Program-made: the position numbers and the translations under genes
Notes under the pieces: generated by a model
Database searches by the model: none
What the model saw: only the letters and a program-made list of their open reading frames with translations
Told to the model about the DNA's origin: nothing
Shown: piece after piece, positions 35,389 to 43,590 of the stretch
Layout of the letters: the number at the start of each line of letters is the position of its first letter
Numbering within the stretch: position 1 is the first letter of the stretch
Source: an uncultured Lachnospiraceae bacterium
Lineage (GTDB): Bacteria; Bacillota; Clostridia; Lachnospirales; Lachnospiraceae
Direction of reading: 5' to 3'
NCBI GenBank assembly: GCA_910586555.1
Contig: CAJUJY010000030.1
Span: 1 to 46,902, forward strand
Length of the DNA: 46,902 nt

Positions 35389-35433
35389 CAGAAACGTCCA
35401 TATTGCAAAAAACTGGTATGGACGTTTCTGTTT
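35389..35433. terminator. Bidirectional terminator between bceB-like and DUF1622 genes
   Basis: CAGAAACGTCCATA (35389-35402) pairs perfectly with TATGGACGTTTCTG (35417-35430) around a 14-base loop, followed by TTTA. It separates two convergent genes. Confidence 0.8.
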
Positions 35434-35436
35434 ATA

Positions 35437-35757
35437 CTATTTATCCTCTTCTTTTATCTCCCAGTGTATTAAAAATGCAAGGGCAGCACGCAACAGTATT
35501 ATTCCTGCAACAGTAGCTATCTCTTCCCACTGCCTTACAACAACGGTACGGAGTATCTCGCTTCCCATTTTAAACTCTAGTGCAACCGCAAGCCCCTTTG
35601 CAAGATCACGTTTTGTATCAGGAGAACCTTTTACATAATTATAAAACCCCCTTATTCCAGCAGCAGCAATAATTGATACCCCCATAAACTCCAGTATAAT
35701 TATTGTAAATTCAGCTAAAACGTGAAGTATGGTTTCAAGCTGGCCAAGTAATTCCAT
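35437..35757 (-). CDS. DUF1622 membrane protein
   Basis: Small integral membrane protein recognised by the DUF1622 pattern: a first hydrophobic helix (about residues 12-38), a middle block with RGFYNYVKGSPDTKRDLAKGLAVALEFKMGSEILRTVV, and a last helix ending in a charged tail. Function is unknown; family members are found across bacteria. The start at 35757 uses GGGGGAT upstream; an ATG four codons earlier is possible and gives 110 residues. It is convergent with the BceB-type permease and lies next to a family P element. Confidence 0.85.
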   Translation of the reverse strand: MELLGQLETILHVLAEFTIIILEFMGVSIIAAAGIRGFYNYVKGSPDTKRDLAKGLAVALEFKMGSEILRTVVVRQWEEIATVAGIILLRAALAFLIHWEIKEEDK

Positions 35758-35781
35758 AGCATCCCCCATTCTTATAAATCT

Positions 35782-35950
35782 GTCAAGCGGATATCCGCAA
35801 TCCGCATTTCAAGCAATCTTTGATTATTGCAAGCAGGCACCCACAACTTGCCCGCTTACAAAACAACCTCATTACCGCTTTCAAAGCCCTGGCCAGCCAA
35901 ACCCACCACTTAAGAAACGTGAATTTTAAAGGGCTGGTTTAATGAGGTTA
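35782..35950 (+). repeat. Family P structured element, copy A
   Basis: Begins with GTCAAGCGGATATCCGCAATCC, shared with copy B at 41709. AACCTCATT (35865-35873) pairs with AATGAGGTT (35941-35949) to close a domain containing CCAGCC/GGCTGG and a CAC/GTG hairpin, plus the shared AAACCCACCACTTAAGAA block. Terminal palindrome plus subterminal hairpins, no gene inside, and presence in several places suggest a non-autonomous element of IS200/IS605 style. No transposase or TnpB is seen. Confidence 0.6.
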
Positions 35951-36035
35951 CACTATATTTTATACAAGTAAAAAGACATGTCAAGAGTTTACAAGATTTA
36001 TGAACGTCCGTTTCATAAACTATAATATAAATAAT

Positions 36036-36267
36036 AGATAATTTATAGTTATCCGTGGTTTGTTTTAAATTGTATTGTACATGTGGAAATTTTTATGTTC
36101 CATTAAAAGGCCCGCTTCCGCTACGATTGCACACGTAACAGTGCATAAAATCTGAAAATACCAGATTTAAGCACTGACGGTGCAAAAGTGCCTTTTATAT
36201 GGGACATAAAAATTTTCCACATGGTTTAAGTTCTATAGAAAATACCAGTTATAGATAAAAACCAGGG
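36036..36267 (+). repeat. Family S structured element, copy 1
   Basis: Nearly identical to 39790-40022 (two differences). A conserved flank starting GATAATTTATAGTTATC (itself GATAA/TTATC) precedes a long outer stem: 36080-36101 pairs with 36201-36223, extended by AAAAGGC/GCCTTTT (36105-36111 with 36190-36196). Inside are the conserved CCCGCTTCCGCT (36111-36122), GCAC/GTGC (36129-36132 with 36180-36183), and an inner hairpin GTGC..AAATCTG / CAGATTT..GCAC (36141-36174). It encodes no protein. See the finding on covariation. Confidence 0.85.
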
Positions 36268-36598
36268 AGTGGTATATCTTTTATTATTTGTCAGTTTTAG
36301 GTATATAACAGTTTTTTATCCCAGATAAAACCAATTACCTGCAATACAATTTTAATATAAATGAAAAAAAGTTAAAATGTCAAAAATAAAAGTTTCACTA
36401 TAGATATCCATTCCAGATAAATATAAAATTTATTTATGCTAAATACCATAAATATAAGCAGTAAAATTTTTAATTCCTCATGGGACGTAAGAACATGCAG
36501 GCAGTTTTATATATTTTCTGTAAAAGGCATTATAGTGCATGACATTAAGTTAAAGATATTGCAAAAAACATTTATATAAACCGCCAAAACGTATATTA
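36268..36598. other. AT-rich gap, nothing recognised
   Basis: Between two family S elements. Very A/T-rich, no convincing reading frame, tRNA, hairpin with T-run or repeat was found here. Confidence 0.6.
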
Positions 36599-36829
36599 CC
36601 TGGCAAGTTCCAAATGTGCTTCAAATGGATAGCTGTACAGAACCGCTGGTGCTTAAGCCCTGTCTTAAATGCTTCAAAGAAGTTCTTTCTTTGAAGCATA
36701 AGGGCTTTATGCACCATTGCGTGTGATGTACAAGCGGAAGCGGGCTGTCCATGAAACACTTTGGAACTGCCAGGGCATAATATTTTAACCTCCCATTTAA
36801 AATAAACCGTAGATAACTATAAATTATCT
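36599..36829 (-). repeat. Family S structured element, copy 3 (inverted, divergent)
   Basis: On the minus strand it has the conserved flank GATAATTTATAGTTATC, then an outer stem of new sequence (CCTGGCAGTTCCAAAGTG, 36757-36774, pairing with 36599-36618), the unchanged CCCGCTTCCGCT (36733-36744), GTGCATAAA (36706-36714), and a new inner double helix: GCCCT/AGGGC (36657-36661 with 36701-36705) capped by a perfect 13-base stem (36669-36681 with 36687-36699). It ends TTAAGCAC. Core bases are kept while both helices are rewritten with pairing preserved. Confidence 0.8.
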
Positions 36830-36887
36830 CCTGTTTATATATAATTAAAAATTTATGAAACAGCCGTGGTATTTTTATAAAAAATGC

Positions 36888-36916
36888 TTGATTTTTTATT
36901 GCACTCCTGTTATAAT
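36888..36916 (+). promoter_or_regulatory. Promoter of the second tRNA-Lys
   Basis: TTGATT (36888-36893), 17-base spacer, TATAAT (36911-36916), 40 bases upstream of the mature tRNA 5' end. Confidence 0.75.
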
Positions 36917-36956
36917 ACCTTTTGTTGGAAAGAAATAGTATTTTCAAATAATATTA

Positions 36957-37029
36957 GCGCTTCTAGCTCAGTTGGCAGAGCACCTGACTCTTAATCAGGG
37001 TGTCCAGGGTTCGAACCCCTGGAGGCGCA
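36957..37029 (+). tRNA. tRNA-Lys (anticodon CTT), second copy
   Basis: 73-base cloverleaf identical to the minus-strand copy at 16120-16192 except for one D-loop base (AGCTCAGTTGGC here). Anticodon loop CTCTTAA gives CTT. CCA is not encoded. tRNA genes are common integration sites, and this one lies in the repeat-rich block, but no attachment-site duplication of its 3' end is seen nearby. Confidence 0.97.
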
Positions 37030-37200
37030 TTTTATTATGGGGCATATAAAAGAGGCTGCTGCATTAAGAAAACAGCATACAATATATAAGAAGTTTTATC
37101 AGGATATTATATTTTGTATTTTTTATTCTTAATATGGCAGTCCTTTTTGTTTTATTATTTTATGTAAGTCCATATATTGTAAATTACAGGCTTTTATATA

Positions 37201-37250
37201 TACAGGTGCATAATTCAAGTAATTATATAGCATTTTGCACCTGTATGTTT
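37201..37250. terminator. Hairpin between tRNA-Lys and the SDR gene
   Basis: TACAGGTGCA (37201-37210) pairs perfectly with TGCACCTGTA (37236-37245); TGTTTT follows on the plus strand. It lies 18 bases past the SDR stop codon (minus strand) and about 170 bases past the tRNA, so it could serve either. The stretch 37030-37200 shows no gene. Confidence 0.55.
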
Positions 37251-37262
37251 TGCCACTATTTG

Positions 37263-38039
37263 TTAGTACAAAGTTTTTCCATGTATTAACCCAGGTTTCT
37301 TTAAAAATGCAACCGCCATAAGTTTTAATTCTGATGGTATTATACAAAAAAACTTGTTAGCTTTGCCAGGTATAATAACTGCTTTATTTTTTTCAAGCCC
37401 GTCTATAGCATATTCTGCTACTTTTATGGCAGACATTGCCCAGGCTGGTGTTTTAATGCCTTCTTTTTCAAAGAATTTAGTATCTGTTGTGCCAGGGCAG
37501 AGTGTGCATACATTAACCCCATGTCTTGCAGCTTCATACCTTATTGCCCTGCTGTAACTATAAATATAAGCTTTACTTGCAAAGTAAGTTGAATTATAAG
37601 GACCAGGCTGGAAAGCGGCTGTAGAAGCAACATTTAAAATACTGCCCTTTTTTCTTTTATACATATCCCTTAGAAATAATTTACATAATATTGTAGGGGT
37701 TACCATATTAAGATACATAAGTTCCTCATCTTTTTTTATGCAGATTTTATCTGTAGTGCCAATAAGCCCCTTCCCCGCATTATTAACAAGTATATCTATT
37801 GTAAGACCTGTTTCTTTAACTTTTCTGTACAAATTCTTTGCAGAATTTTTCTGGCCCAGATCTTCCTTGATAGTATATACTTTAGTTTCTGGAAACCGTT
37901 TTGCCATGCTTTTTTGTGCTTGTACAAGATGCTTTTCTGAAGAAGACACCATTATAATGCCATATCCTTTACGTGCAAGCACCCTTGAAACAGCAATGCC
38001 AATACCACTTGTAGCACCTGTAACTAATGCATATTCCAT
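37263..38039 (-). CDS. Short-chain dehydrogenase/reductase
   Basis: NAD(P)-dependent oxidoreductase of the classical SDR family. The 258 residues from the chosen start show the dinucleotide motif TGATSGIG (residues 6-13), NNAG in the middle, a catalytic Ser region, and YFASK as YxxxK, followed by PG in CTLCPGTTDTKF. This resembles the DltE/YqjQ-like group, but the substrate cannot be told. A start four codons upstream (38051) is possible; neither has an ideal ribosome site. It is divergent from the small Cys-rich gene. Confidence 0.9.
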   Translation of the reverse strand: MEYALVTGATSGIGIAVSRVLARKGYGIIMVSSSEKHLVQAQKSMAKRFPETKVYTIKEDLGQKNSAKNLYRKVKETGLTIDILVNNAGKGLIGTTDKICIKKDEELMYLNMVTPTILCKLFLRDMYKRKKGSILNVASTAAFQPGPYNSTYFASKAYIYSYSRAIRYEAARHGVNVCTLCPGTTDTKFFEKEGIKTPAWAMSAIKVAEYAIDGLEKNKAVIIPGKANKFFCIIPSELKLMAVAFLKKPGLIHGKTLY

Positions 38040-38145
38040 ATTAAATACCATCCTTTCTGGAAATTTTAATAATTATAACACAAAACCTGGATTATTCCAT
38101 ATAATAATTAATATATAAGCTATGTGCCAGATGGAGGGTTTTTAT

Positions 38146-38304
38146 ATGGGGTTTAAACAAACTATAATAAGGCATACACAATGTAATACAGGTCTTAACC
38201 GTAAAGCAATGTGTTTAAAACGTTCATGGGATGAGGTTTCTAAAATACTTGATTCTTTAAGTTGTGTATGTCCCTGCAAAAAGAAAAAATGCTGTAAGAA
38301 ATAA
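38146..38304 (+). CDS. Cys/Lys-tailed small protein, 52 residues
   Basis: Not recognised. It has a strong GGAGGG ribosome site 8 bases upstream of the ATG, so translation is likely. The N-terminal part is basic and the C-terminus reads SLSCVCPCKKKKCCKK, with five cysteines among lysines, suggesting metal or membrane/nucleic-acid contact. A possible TATAAT lies around 38098-38105 in the short divergent region. Its stop codon abuts that of the convergent GH43 gene. Confidence 0.6.
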   Translation: MGFKQTIIRHTQCNTGLNRKAMCLKRSWDEVSKILDSLSCVCPCKKKKCCKK

Positions 38305-39633
38305 TTAAATATCCCTGGTCTTTTTCGCCATAAATGTAAACCCGTTTTTTGATATCCCTGATATGGCAATGACAGGGCAGCTTTTTTCTGCATCCCATGC
38401 AGTGTATACATGTGCTGTTTCTTCATGCTGCCCATATTTTATATGTAACTTTTGGTTTATATATTTCCATGTGCCTTGTATTGAACAGCACTCATAATAA
38501 CCATTTCTTGCAAGTTTCATTGGTACAGAACATGTAATGCCCTGTGGAAGTTCTGGTTTTAATGTTATTCTTTCATAGAATCCATATAACTCTTTTTCTG
38601 GTATATATTGTTCTTTTTCACCTGCATATGGCTGTGCACTAAGAAATGGCCAGCCATCACCAGACCAGTATATTTTACGTATCTGCATTTTAGACGGCTC
38701 TGGTTTTCCTGTAAAGTTATGTTCCCTTATATGGCAGATAATATACCATGAACCATCTGTATCATTAAGTACAGAATTATGGCCTGGAGCCATATAAGCT
38801 TTGCCATCATTCCATCTGTATCCACAGTGTATAAGCAGCCCTGTAGAGTTTTCATTACCGGATATATCTGTCATTGGAATGTTGTTAAAATCTGTATAAG
38901 GCCCTGTAACATTGCGGCTTCTGGCAACCCTTACATTATAATCACTTTTTAGTGAACCATATGATACAAATAAATAATAATAATCTGTAGCAGGATTATA
39001 TATTATATATGGGCCTTCTATTGCTGCACTCATCCAGCCAGGCCTTTTTGCAACACATACGCCAATTCCATCTTCTGCTGCAAGCCCTGTTTCCTTATCC
39101 AGAAGCAGCATATAGCAGCCACCCCAGAAAGAGCCATAAAGCATATACATATCACCTGTTTTATTATCTGTAACAATATTAGCATCGATTGCATTAACGG
39201 GCATTTCTTCTGTTGTCTTAAGTACGCACCCACGTGGCATAAAAGGACCTTCAGGGTTATCTGAAACAGCAAGAAATATACATGACTGCCTTACTCCCCA
39301 TTTTGAATTAGAACAATAAAGCCTGTATTCACCATTAATCTTAATAATATCAGGTGCCCATATATCATTGCTTCCAGTCCATAAAGAAGCTTCTTTTGGA
39401 GGGGCAGCAACAACTTTTCCAATTCTCTTCCAGTGTATAAGGTCATCTGAACAATGGCAGTCCGCACCTGTACAATAAATATAATATTTACCATTAACAT
39501 CATCTTTAAATATAGCAGGGTCATGTATATGCCATAGCCCTGTATTATTATCCGGGCGGTCTTTGCCCTTCTTAAATTCTGGTTTAGGCAGCTCTCTGGG
39601 TGGTTCATCTGGATAAATAAGTTTAGTGCCCAT
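38305..39633 (-). CDS. Glycoside hydrolase family 43 protein
   Basis: Five-bladed beta-propeller glycosidase acting on arabinan, xylan or related side chains. The 442 residues show GLWHIHDPAIFKDD (general base Asp, about residue 40), IWAPDIIKINGEYRLYCS, and the acid Glu in AAIEGPYIIYN, followed by an additional C-terminal region. The pattern is close to arabinan endo-1,5-alpha-L-arabinosidases. No signal peptide is visible, so it is probably cytoplasmic and acts on imported oligosaccharides. GGGGGAAG serves as ribosome site. It appears intact, unlike the two glycosidase genes upstream on the same strand. Confidence 0.9.
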   Translation of the reverse strand: MGTKLIYPDEPPRELPKPEFKKGKDRPDNNTGLWHIHDPAIFKDDVNGKYYIYCTGADCHCSDDLIHWKRIGKVVAAPPKEASLWTGSNDIWAPDIIKINGEYRLYCSNSKWGVRQSCIFLAVSDNPEGPFMPRGCVLKTTEEMPVNAIDANIVTDNKTGDMYMLYGSFWGGCYMLLLDKETGLAAEDGIGVCVAKRPGWMSAAIEGPYIIYNPATDYYYLFVSYGSLKSDYNVRVARSRNVTGPYTDFNNIPMTDISGNENSTGLLIHCGYRWNDGKAYMAPGHNSVLNDTDGSWYIICHIREHNFTGKPEPSKMQIRKIYWSGDGWPFLSAQPYAGEKEQYIPEKELYGFYERITLKPELPQGITCSVPMKLARNGYYECCSIQGTWKYINQKLHIKYGQHEETAHVYTAWDAEKSCPVIAISGISKNGFTFMAKKTRDI

Positions 39634-39789
39634 ATTTACTTCCCCCTTTAACAGATTTATTATTTTTTTAAAACATTAACACTACATTAACATATACTGG
39701 CCATTTTAACAATAAATAATTATAAATTACTATGTTTATTTCATAAATCTTACGGCTATTTCATAAACTTTTAATTGTTCACAAACAAA
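39634..39789. other. AT-rich upstream region of GH43
   Basis: No gene is seen. The stretch leads directly into family S copy 2. A promoter for the GH43 gene is expected here, but no convincing -35/-10 pair stands out. Confidence 0.4.
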
Positions 39790-40022
39790 AGATAATTTAT
39801 AGTTATCCGTGGTTTGTTTTAAATTGTATTGTACATGTGGAAATTTTTATGTTCCATTAAAAGGCCCGCTTCCGCTACGATTGCACACGTAACAGTGCAT
39901 AAAATCTGAAAATACCAGATTTAAGCACTGACGGTGCAAAAGTGCCTTTTATATGGAACATAAAAATTTTCCACATGGTTTAAGTTCTATAGAAAAATAC
40001 CAGTTATAGATAAAAACCAGGG
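39790..40022 (+). repeat. Family S structured element, copy 2
   Basis: Nearly identical to copy 1 (36036-36267): one substitution in the right outer arm (GGAACAT here, which restores perfect pairing with ATGTTCC) and one extra A later. Same fold and core. Immediately after it, GTGCTTCAAATGGATAG also matches the edge of copy 3 (36616-36632), so this locus is a chimera of two family members. It overlaps the 3' end of the degraded GH3 gene and supplies its stop codon. Confidence 0.85.
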
Positions 40023-41700
40023 TGTGCTTCAAATGGATAGTTATAACCCCGGTTTTAAGCCTTATATCCCTTGAAGAACTTCCAATACAGTAAATTGCAT
40101 CTTCTTCTATTTCTTCTAATTGCACTATAACTTTTTGTTTTTCCCCTGTCTTTAAAAAGACTTTTTCAAATCCCTTTAATTCCTGGAAGAACTTTGAACC
40201 ATTTTTTCTTATATATACCTGTACTACTTCGCTTCCGTCATATGCACCTGTATTTTCTACTATGCAGCATATCTTGTTATTTGCAGTATTAATTTCTGGT
40301 TCTGTATATGCGAATTGTGTATAGGACAGCCCATACCCAAAACAAAAGCGTGGTTCAATGTTATATTTGTCATTATAGCGGTATCCAACATATCTTCCCT
40401 CTTTATAAGCAACACTTTTCCCACCTGGAAACTCCCCTAATGCATGGGCAGAGCAGTCTGTATGTGTTTTGTAGAATGTTTCTGGAAGCTTTCCAGACGG
40501 GTTTTCAATGCCAAGCAGTATATCTGCAAGTGCATTGCCGCCTTCCATTCCTGCATACCAGCTAAAGACAACAGTATATGCATCTTCTATCCAGCTTTCC
40601 ATTTCTACCGGGCTTCCTGCAACCATAACAATAATGGTATCTTTTTTTGCTTTTAAAAGTTCTTGTATTAATATATCCTGCCTATAAGGCAGTTTCATAT
40701 CTTTTCTGTCATTTCCTTCACTGTCATGGCTATGGTTAAGCCCTCCAATATAAATAACAGTATCATATCCAGGTGCAAGCCGGACTGCTTCTTCACAGAG
40801 TTTATTACATTTTTCTTTTAACAGGGTATCTTCTGTATCTGCCTTTAAGCCCTGGCCGCCATTTTCAAGGCTTGTTGCCTGCCAGTTTTCATTTTGTACG
40901 CCTTTGCCATCTTCATCTATGCTGCTGCAATAGCCTTGTACATAGTTAATACATACATTTCCTCCAAGATGGCTTTTTAAGCCCATTAATGGTGAAATCT
41001 CATAGAGTGCTTTTATTTCTGCACTCCCGCCGCCACTTGCATGCAGGTATTGTGCATTTTCACCAACTACAAGTATACGTTTTAACTTATCTGCTTTTAA
41101 TGGTAATATATTCTTGTTGTTTTTCAACAGTATAACTGACTCCCTTGCTGTTTCCAGTGTTTTCCTCCTGTGTGCCTCTGTATTGTAAGCGCCGCTTTTA
41201 CGGTTTCCATCAAACATATGGAGTTTCTGCATAAGTTTAAGTATTCTTAAAACTTTCTGGTCAACAGTATCTGCGCTTATTTCACCAGCTTCTATTTTTT
41301 CCTTTAACGGACGTGCCATAAAATAATCATCAAAATCACTTGTTACAGACATCTCAATGTCAAGCTGTGAAAGTGCTGCTTTTTCTGTATCATGGACTCC
41401 TCCCCAGTCAGAAATAACTACACCATCAAATCCCCATTCATTACGTAACACCTTTTCCAGAAGGAAACTGCTCTGGCAGCAATGTTCACCATACAGCTTA
41501 TTATATGCCCCCATAATTGTATAAACGCTGCCTTTTTTAACAGCATTATAAAATGCAGGAAGATAAATTTCACGTAGTGTTTCTTCATCAACTTCTACTT
41601 CTACCCACAAACGCTCTGTTTCCTGGTTATTAGCAGCAAAATGTTTAACACATGCTGCTACATCCCACTGCTGCACACCCTTAATATAAGCTGCTGCCAT
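39949..41700 (-). pseudogene. GH3 beta-glycosidase, N-terminally truncated
   Basis: Family 3 beta-glucosidase/beta-xylosidase type, read from MAAAYIKGVQQWDVAACVKHF. It keeps KHFAANNQE, the nucleophile Asp in VISDWGGVHD, the alpha/beta sandwich domain and the FnIII-like C-terminal domain ending SSRDIRL. The first about 150 residues of the catalytic barrel are missing; the frame runs straight into a family P element at 41709. The last about 30 residues (from TIHLKHT) are encoded by family S repeat sequence. An ATG exists but lacks a clear ribosome site. The product is almost certainly inactive. Former partner of the GH31 and GH43 genes. Confidence 0.88.
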
Positions 41701-41708
41701 TTCTCCTG

Positions 41709-41856
41709 GTCAAGCGGATATTCGCAATCCGCTTCGCTACTTGCTCATAACCTCATTGCCGCTTTGCGGCAGTCTGGCAGGAGCTTGAACCCCTGCCAGA
41801 CTAAGTAAGTCCTAAACCCACCGCTTAAAAAGCGGGGGACTTACTTAATGAGGTTA
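41709..41856 (+). repeat. Family P structured element, copy B
   Basis: Starts GTCAAGCGGATATTCGCAATCC and ends AATGAGGTTA, as copy A. Terminal stem AACCTCATT/AATGAGGTT (41749-41757 with 41847-41855). Inside, GCCGC-TTT-GCGGC (41758-41770), an 11-base perfect stem (41771-41781 with 41792-41802), AAGTAAGTC/GACTTACTT (41803-41811 with 41838-41846) and CCGCTT/AAGCGG. Copy A uses different bases in the corresponding helices. It sits exactly between truncated GH3 and truncated GH31. Confidence 0.65.
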
Positions 41857-43499
41857 AATATTGGTGCAACAAGCAGGCTGTCCCCAAACATATACTGGCG
41901 GTCAAGATTTGTACATGCTATATCATCCTGGTACTCTAATACCATGCTGCGCATAACTGGGACACCAGTTTCTGATGTATATACTGACATGCTGTAAATA
42001 TATGGGAGAAGTTCTATTTTAAGCTTCGTAAAGAAACGCACAACATCAACTGCTTCATCATCATATGCCCAAGGCACACGGTATGAAGTACTTCCATGAA
42101 AACGGCTGTGTGATGATAAAAGCCCGAATGCTGCCCATCTTTTATATACATCTGCTGTGGAAGTATTTTCAAAACCGCCTATATCATGGCTCCAGTACCC
42201 GAAGCCAGACATTGTAAGGGATAACCCCCCCCCCCGCGTAAGCTCTCTGCCATTGCTTCATATGTTGACCAGCAGTCACCACCCCAGTGTACAGGGAATT
42301 TCTGGCCGCCGGCTGTTGCAGAACGGGCAAATAAAACTGCCTGCCCTTTTCCTTTTTTATCTTCTAACAGGCTAAATACACATTTGTTATATAAATATGT
42401 ATAGAAGTTATGCATTCCTTCAGGATCTGCGCCATTTTCGTAAAATACATTTTCCGCTGGTATTCTTTCCCCAAAATCTGTTTTAAAACAGTCCACACCC
42501 ATATCAAGCAGGGCTTCTAATTTATCCTGGAACCATTTATAAGCATCTGGATTTGTAAAGTCTACAAGTGCCATTCCTGGCTGCCACATATCCCACTGCC
42601 ATACCGTCAATAAAACTCATAACCGTTTCTTCATCATAGTTAGTTGTAAATGAAGTTGACAGCCACAGCCCGTATGTCCATTGCGGCAGCAGTGCCGGCT
42701 TGCCTGTAAGATTTGTATAACACTTAAGCACCTCTTTCATTGAAGGCCCGTTAATAAAAAAGTAGTCCAGGCTTTCACCCTTTACACTAAATTCCACTTT
42801 TGATACTTGTTCTGTGCCAATTTCAAATGAAACCTTGCCAGGATTATTTACAAATACACCATAACCTTTATTAGTAATATAAAACGGGATATTTTTGTAT
42901 GACTGGTAAGTACTTGTACCGCCGTCTTCATTCCAGATATCTGTGCTCTGCCCGTTCTTTACAAAAGCTGTAAAACGTTCCCCAAGCCCATAAACCAGCT
43001 CACCTACAGAAAGGCTAAGTATCTGGCGCATATAAGCATCATCTGGCCCTTTATCATATGCAAAGCCTTTCCAGTCTGTTTTCATATAAGCAAGGTCACG
43101 TCCGCTGCTTGTAGTTATAACCCTGCCGTTACTCTCATATGACATGCTCCAGTTTTCCTTAGTAACTACCAGTGAAAGGCTTCCAGATTTAATTTTTATC
43201 TTTTCCTGGTCTTCTTCTACATTAAGCGGCTGGTTTTCTGTGCAGTCGAGTTCAAACTCTGGTCCTTTTTTTAATACACCAAGGTGGTGGCTTGTCCTGA
43301 TACGTATAATCTCTGGCATTGGTGAAGTAATCTCTACTGTAAGGTTAATACCTCCTAAAGTATCACCACGGTGGTTAATTTTCGATGTTGGTGCACATAT
43401 CACCACAATATTTTCTGTTTTTTTAACAAAATAAGCTTCTTTTGGTGCAAAACATTCATACCCTTCTTTTTGCAGCCAGCAGCCATTACCAAATATCAT
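41857..43499 (-). pseudogene. GH31 alpha-xylosidase type gene, multiply broken
   Basis: Homologous to YicI-type alpha-xylosidases. The N-terminal part (43499 to about 42600) reads normally up to SFIDGMA. About 80-90 residues of the barrel are then missing and the sequence resumes, in another frame, at VWQWDMWQPGMALVDFTNPDAY. The nucleophile region DCFKTDFGE and acid/base region HWGGDCWSTYEAMAESLR follow. A run of 11 G (42225-42235, C on plus) then shifts the frame again before LSLTMSGFGYWSHDIGGFENT. The gene stops at SLLVAPIF, where the family P element begins, losing the C-terminal domains. The start has a GAGG site. Not functional as it stands. Confidence 0.9.
42225..42235. repeat. Homopolymer of 11 C (poly-G in the GH31 reading direction)
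   Basis: An uninterrupted run of 11 identical bases. Family members have two Gly codons here, so 6, 9 or 12 bases would keep the frame and 11 does not. Either a real slipped-strand mutation or a sequencing length error. Confidence 0.9.
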
Positions 43500-43590
43500 A
43501 ATATTATTCCTCTCTTTTCTGCGCTGCTTTATATATTAAAGTTTATTGTGCCTGGCAGCGTCCATGCACAAAACCTGTATTTTACTGTTT

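Noticed and set aside
36550..36947. Minus-strand frames of 69 and 108 residues
   Set aside because: They run through family S copy 3, whose constraint is structural (paired helices), and show no ribosome site or protein family pattern.
36036..40022. CRISPR array from repeated segments
   Set aside because: The repeats are over 200 bases, few and widely spaced, with no regular short repeat-spacer pattern and no cas genes.
41841..43499. Three separate small GH31-like genes
   Set aside because: Their products are consecutive parts of one family protein separated by a deletion and a frameshift, so one broken gene is the better reading.
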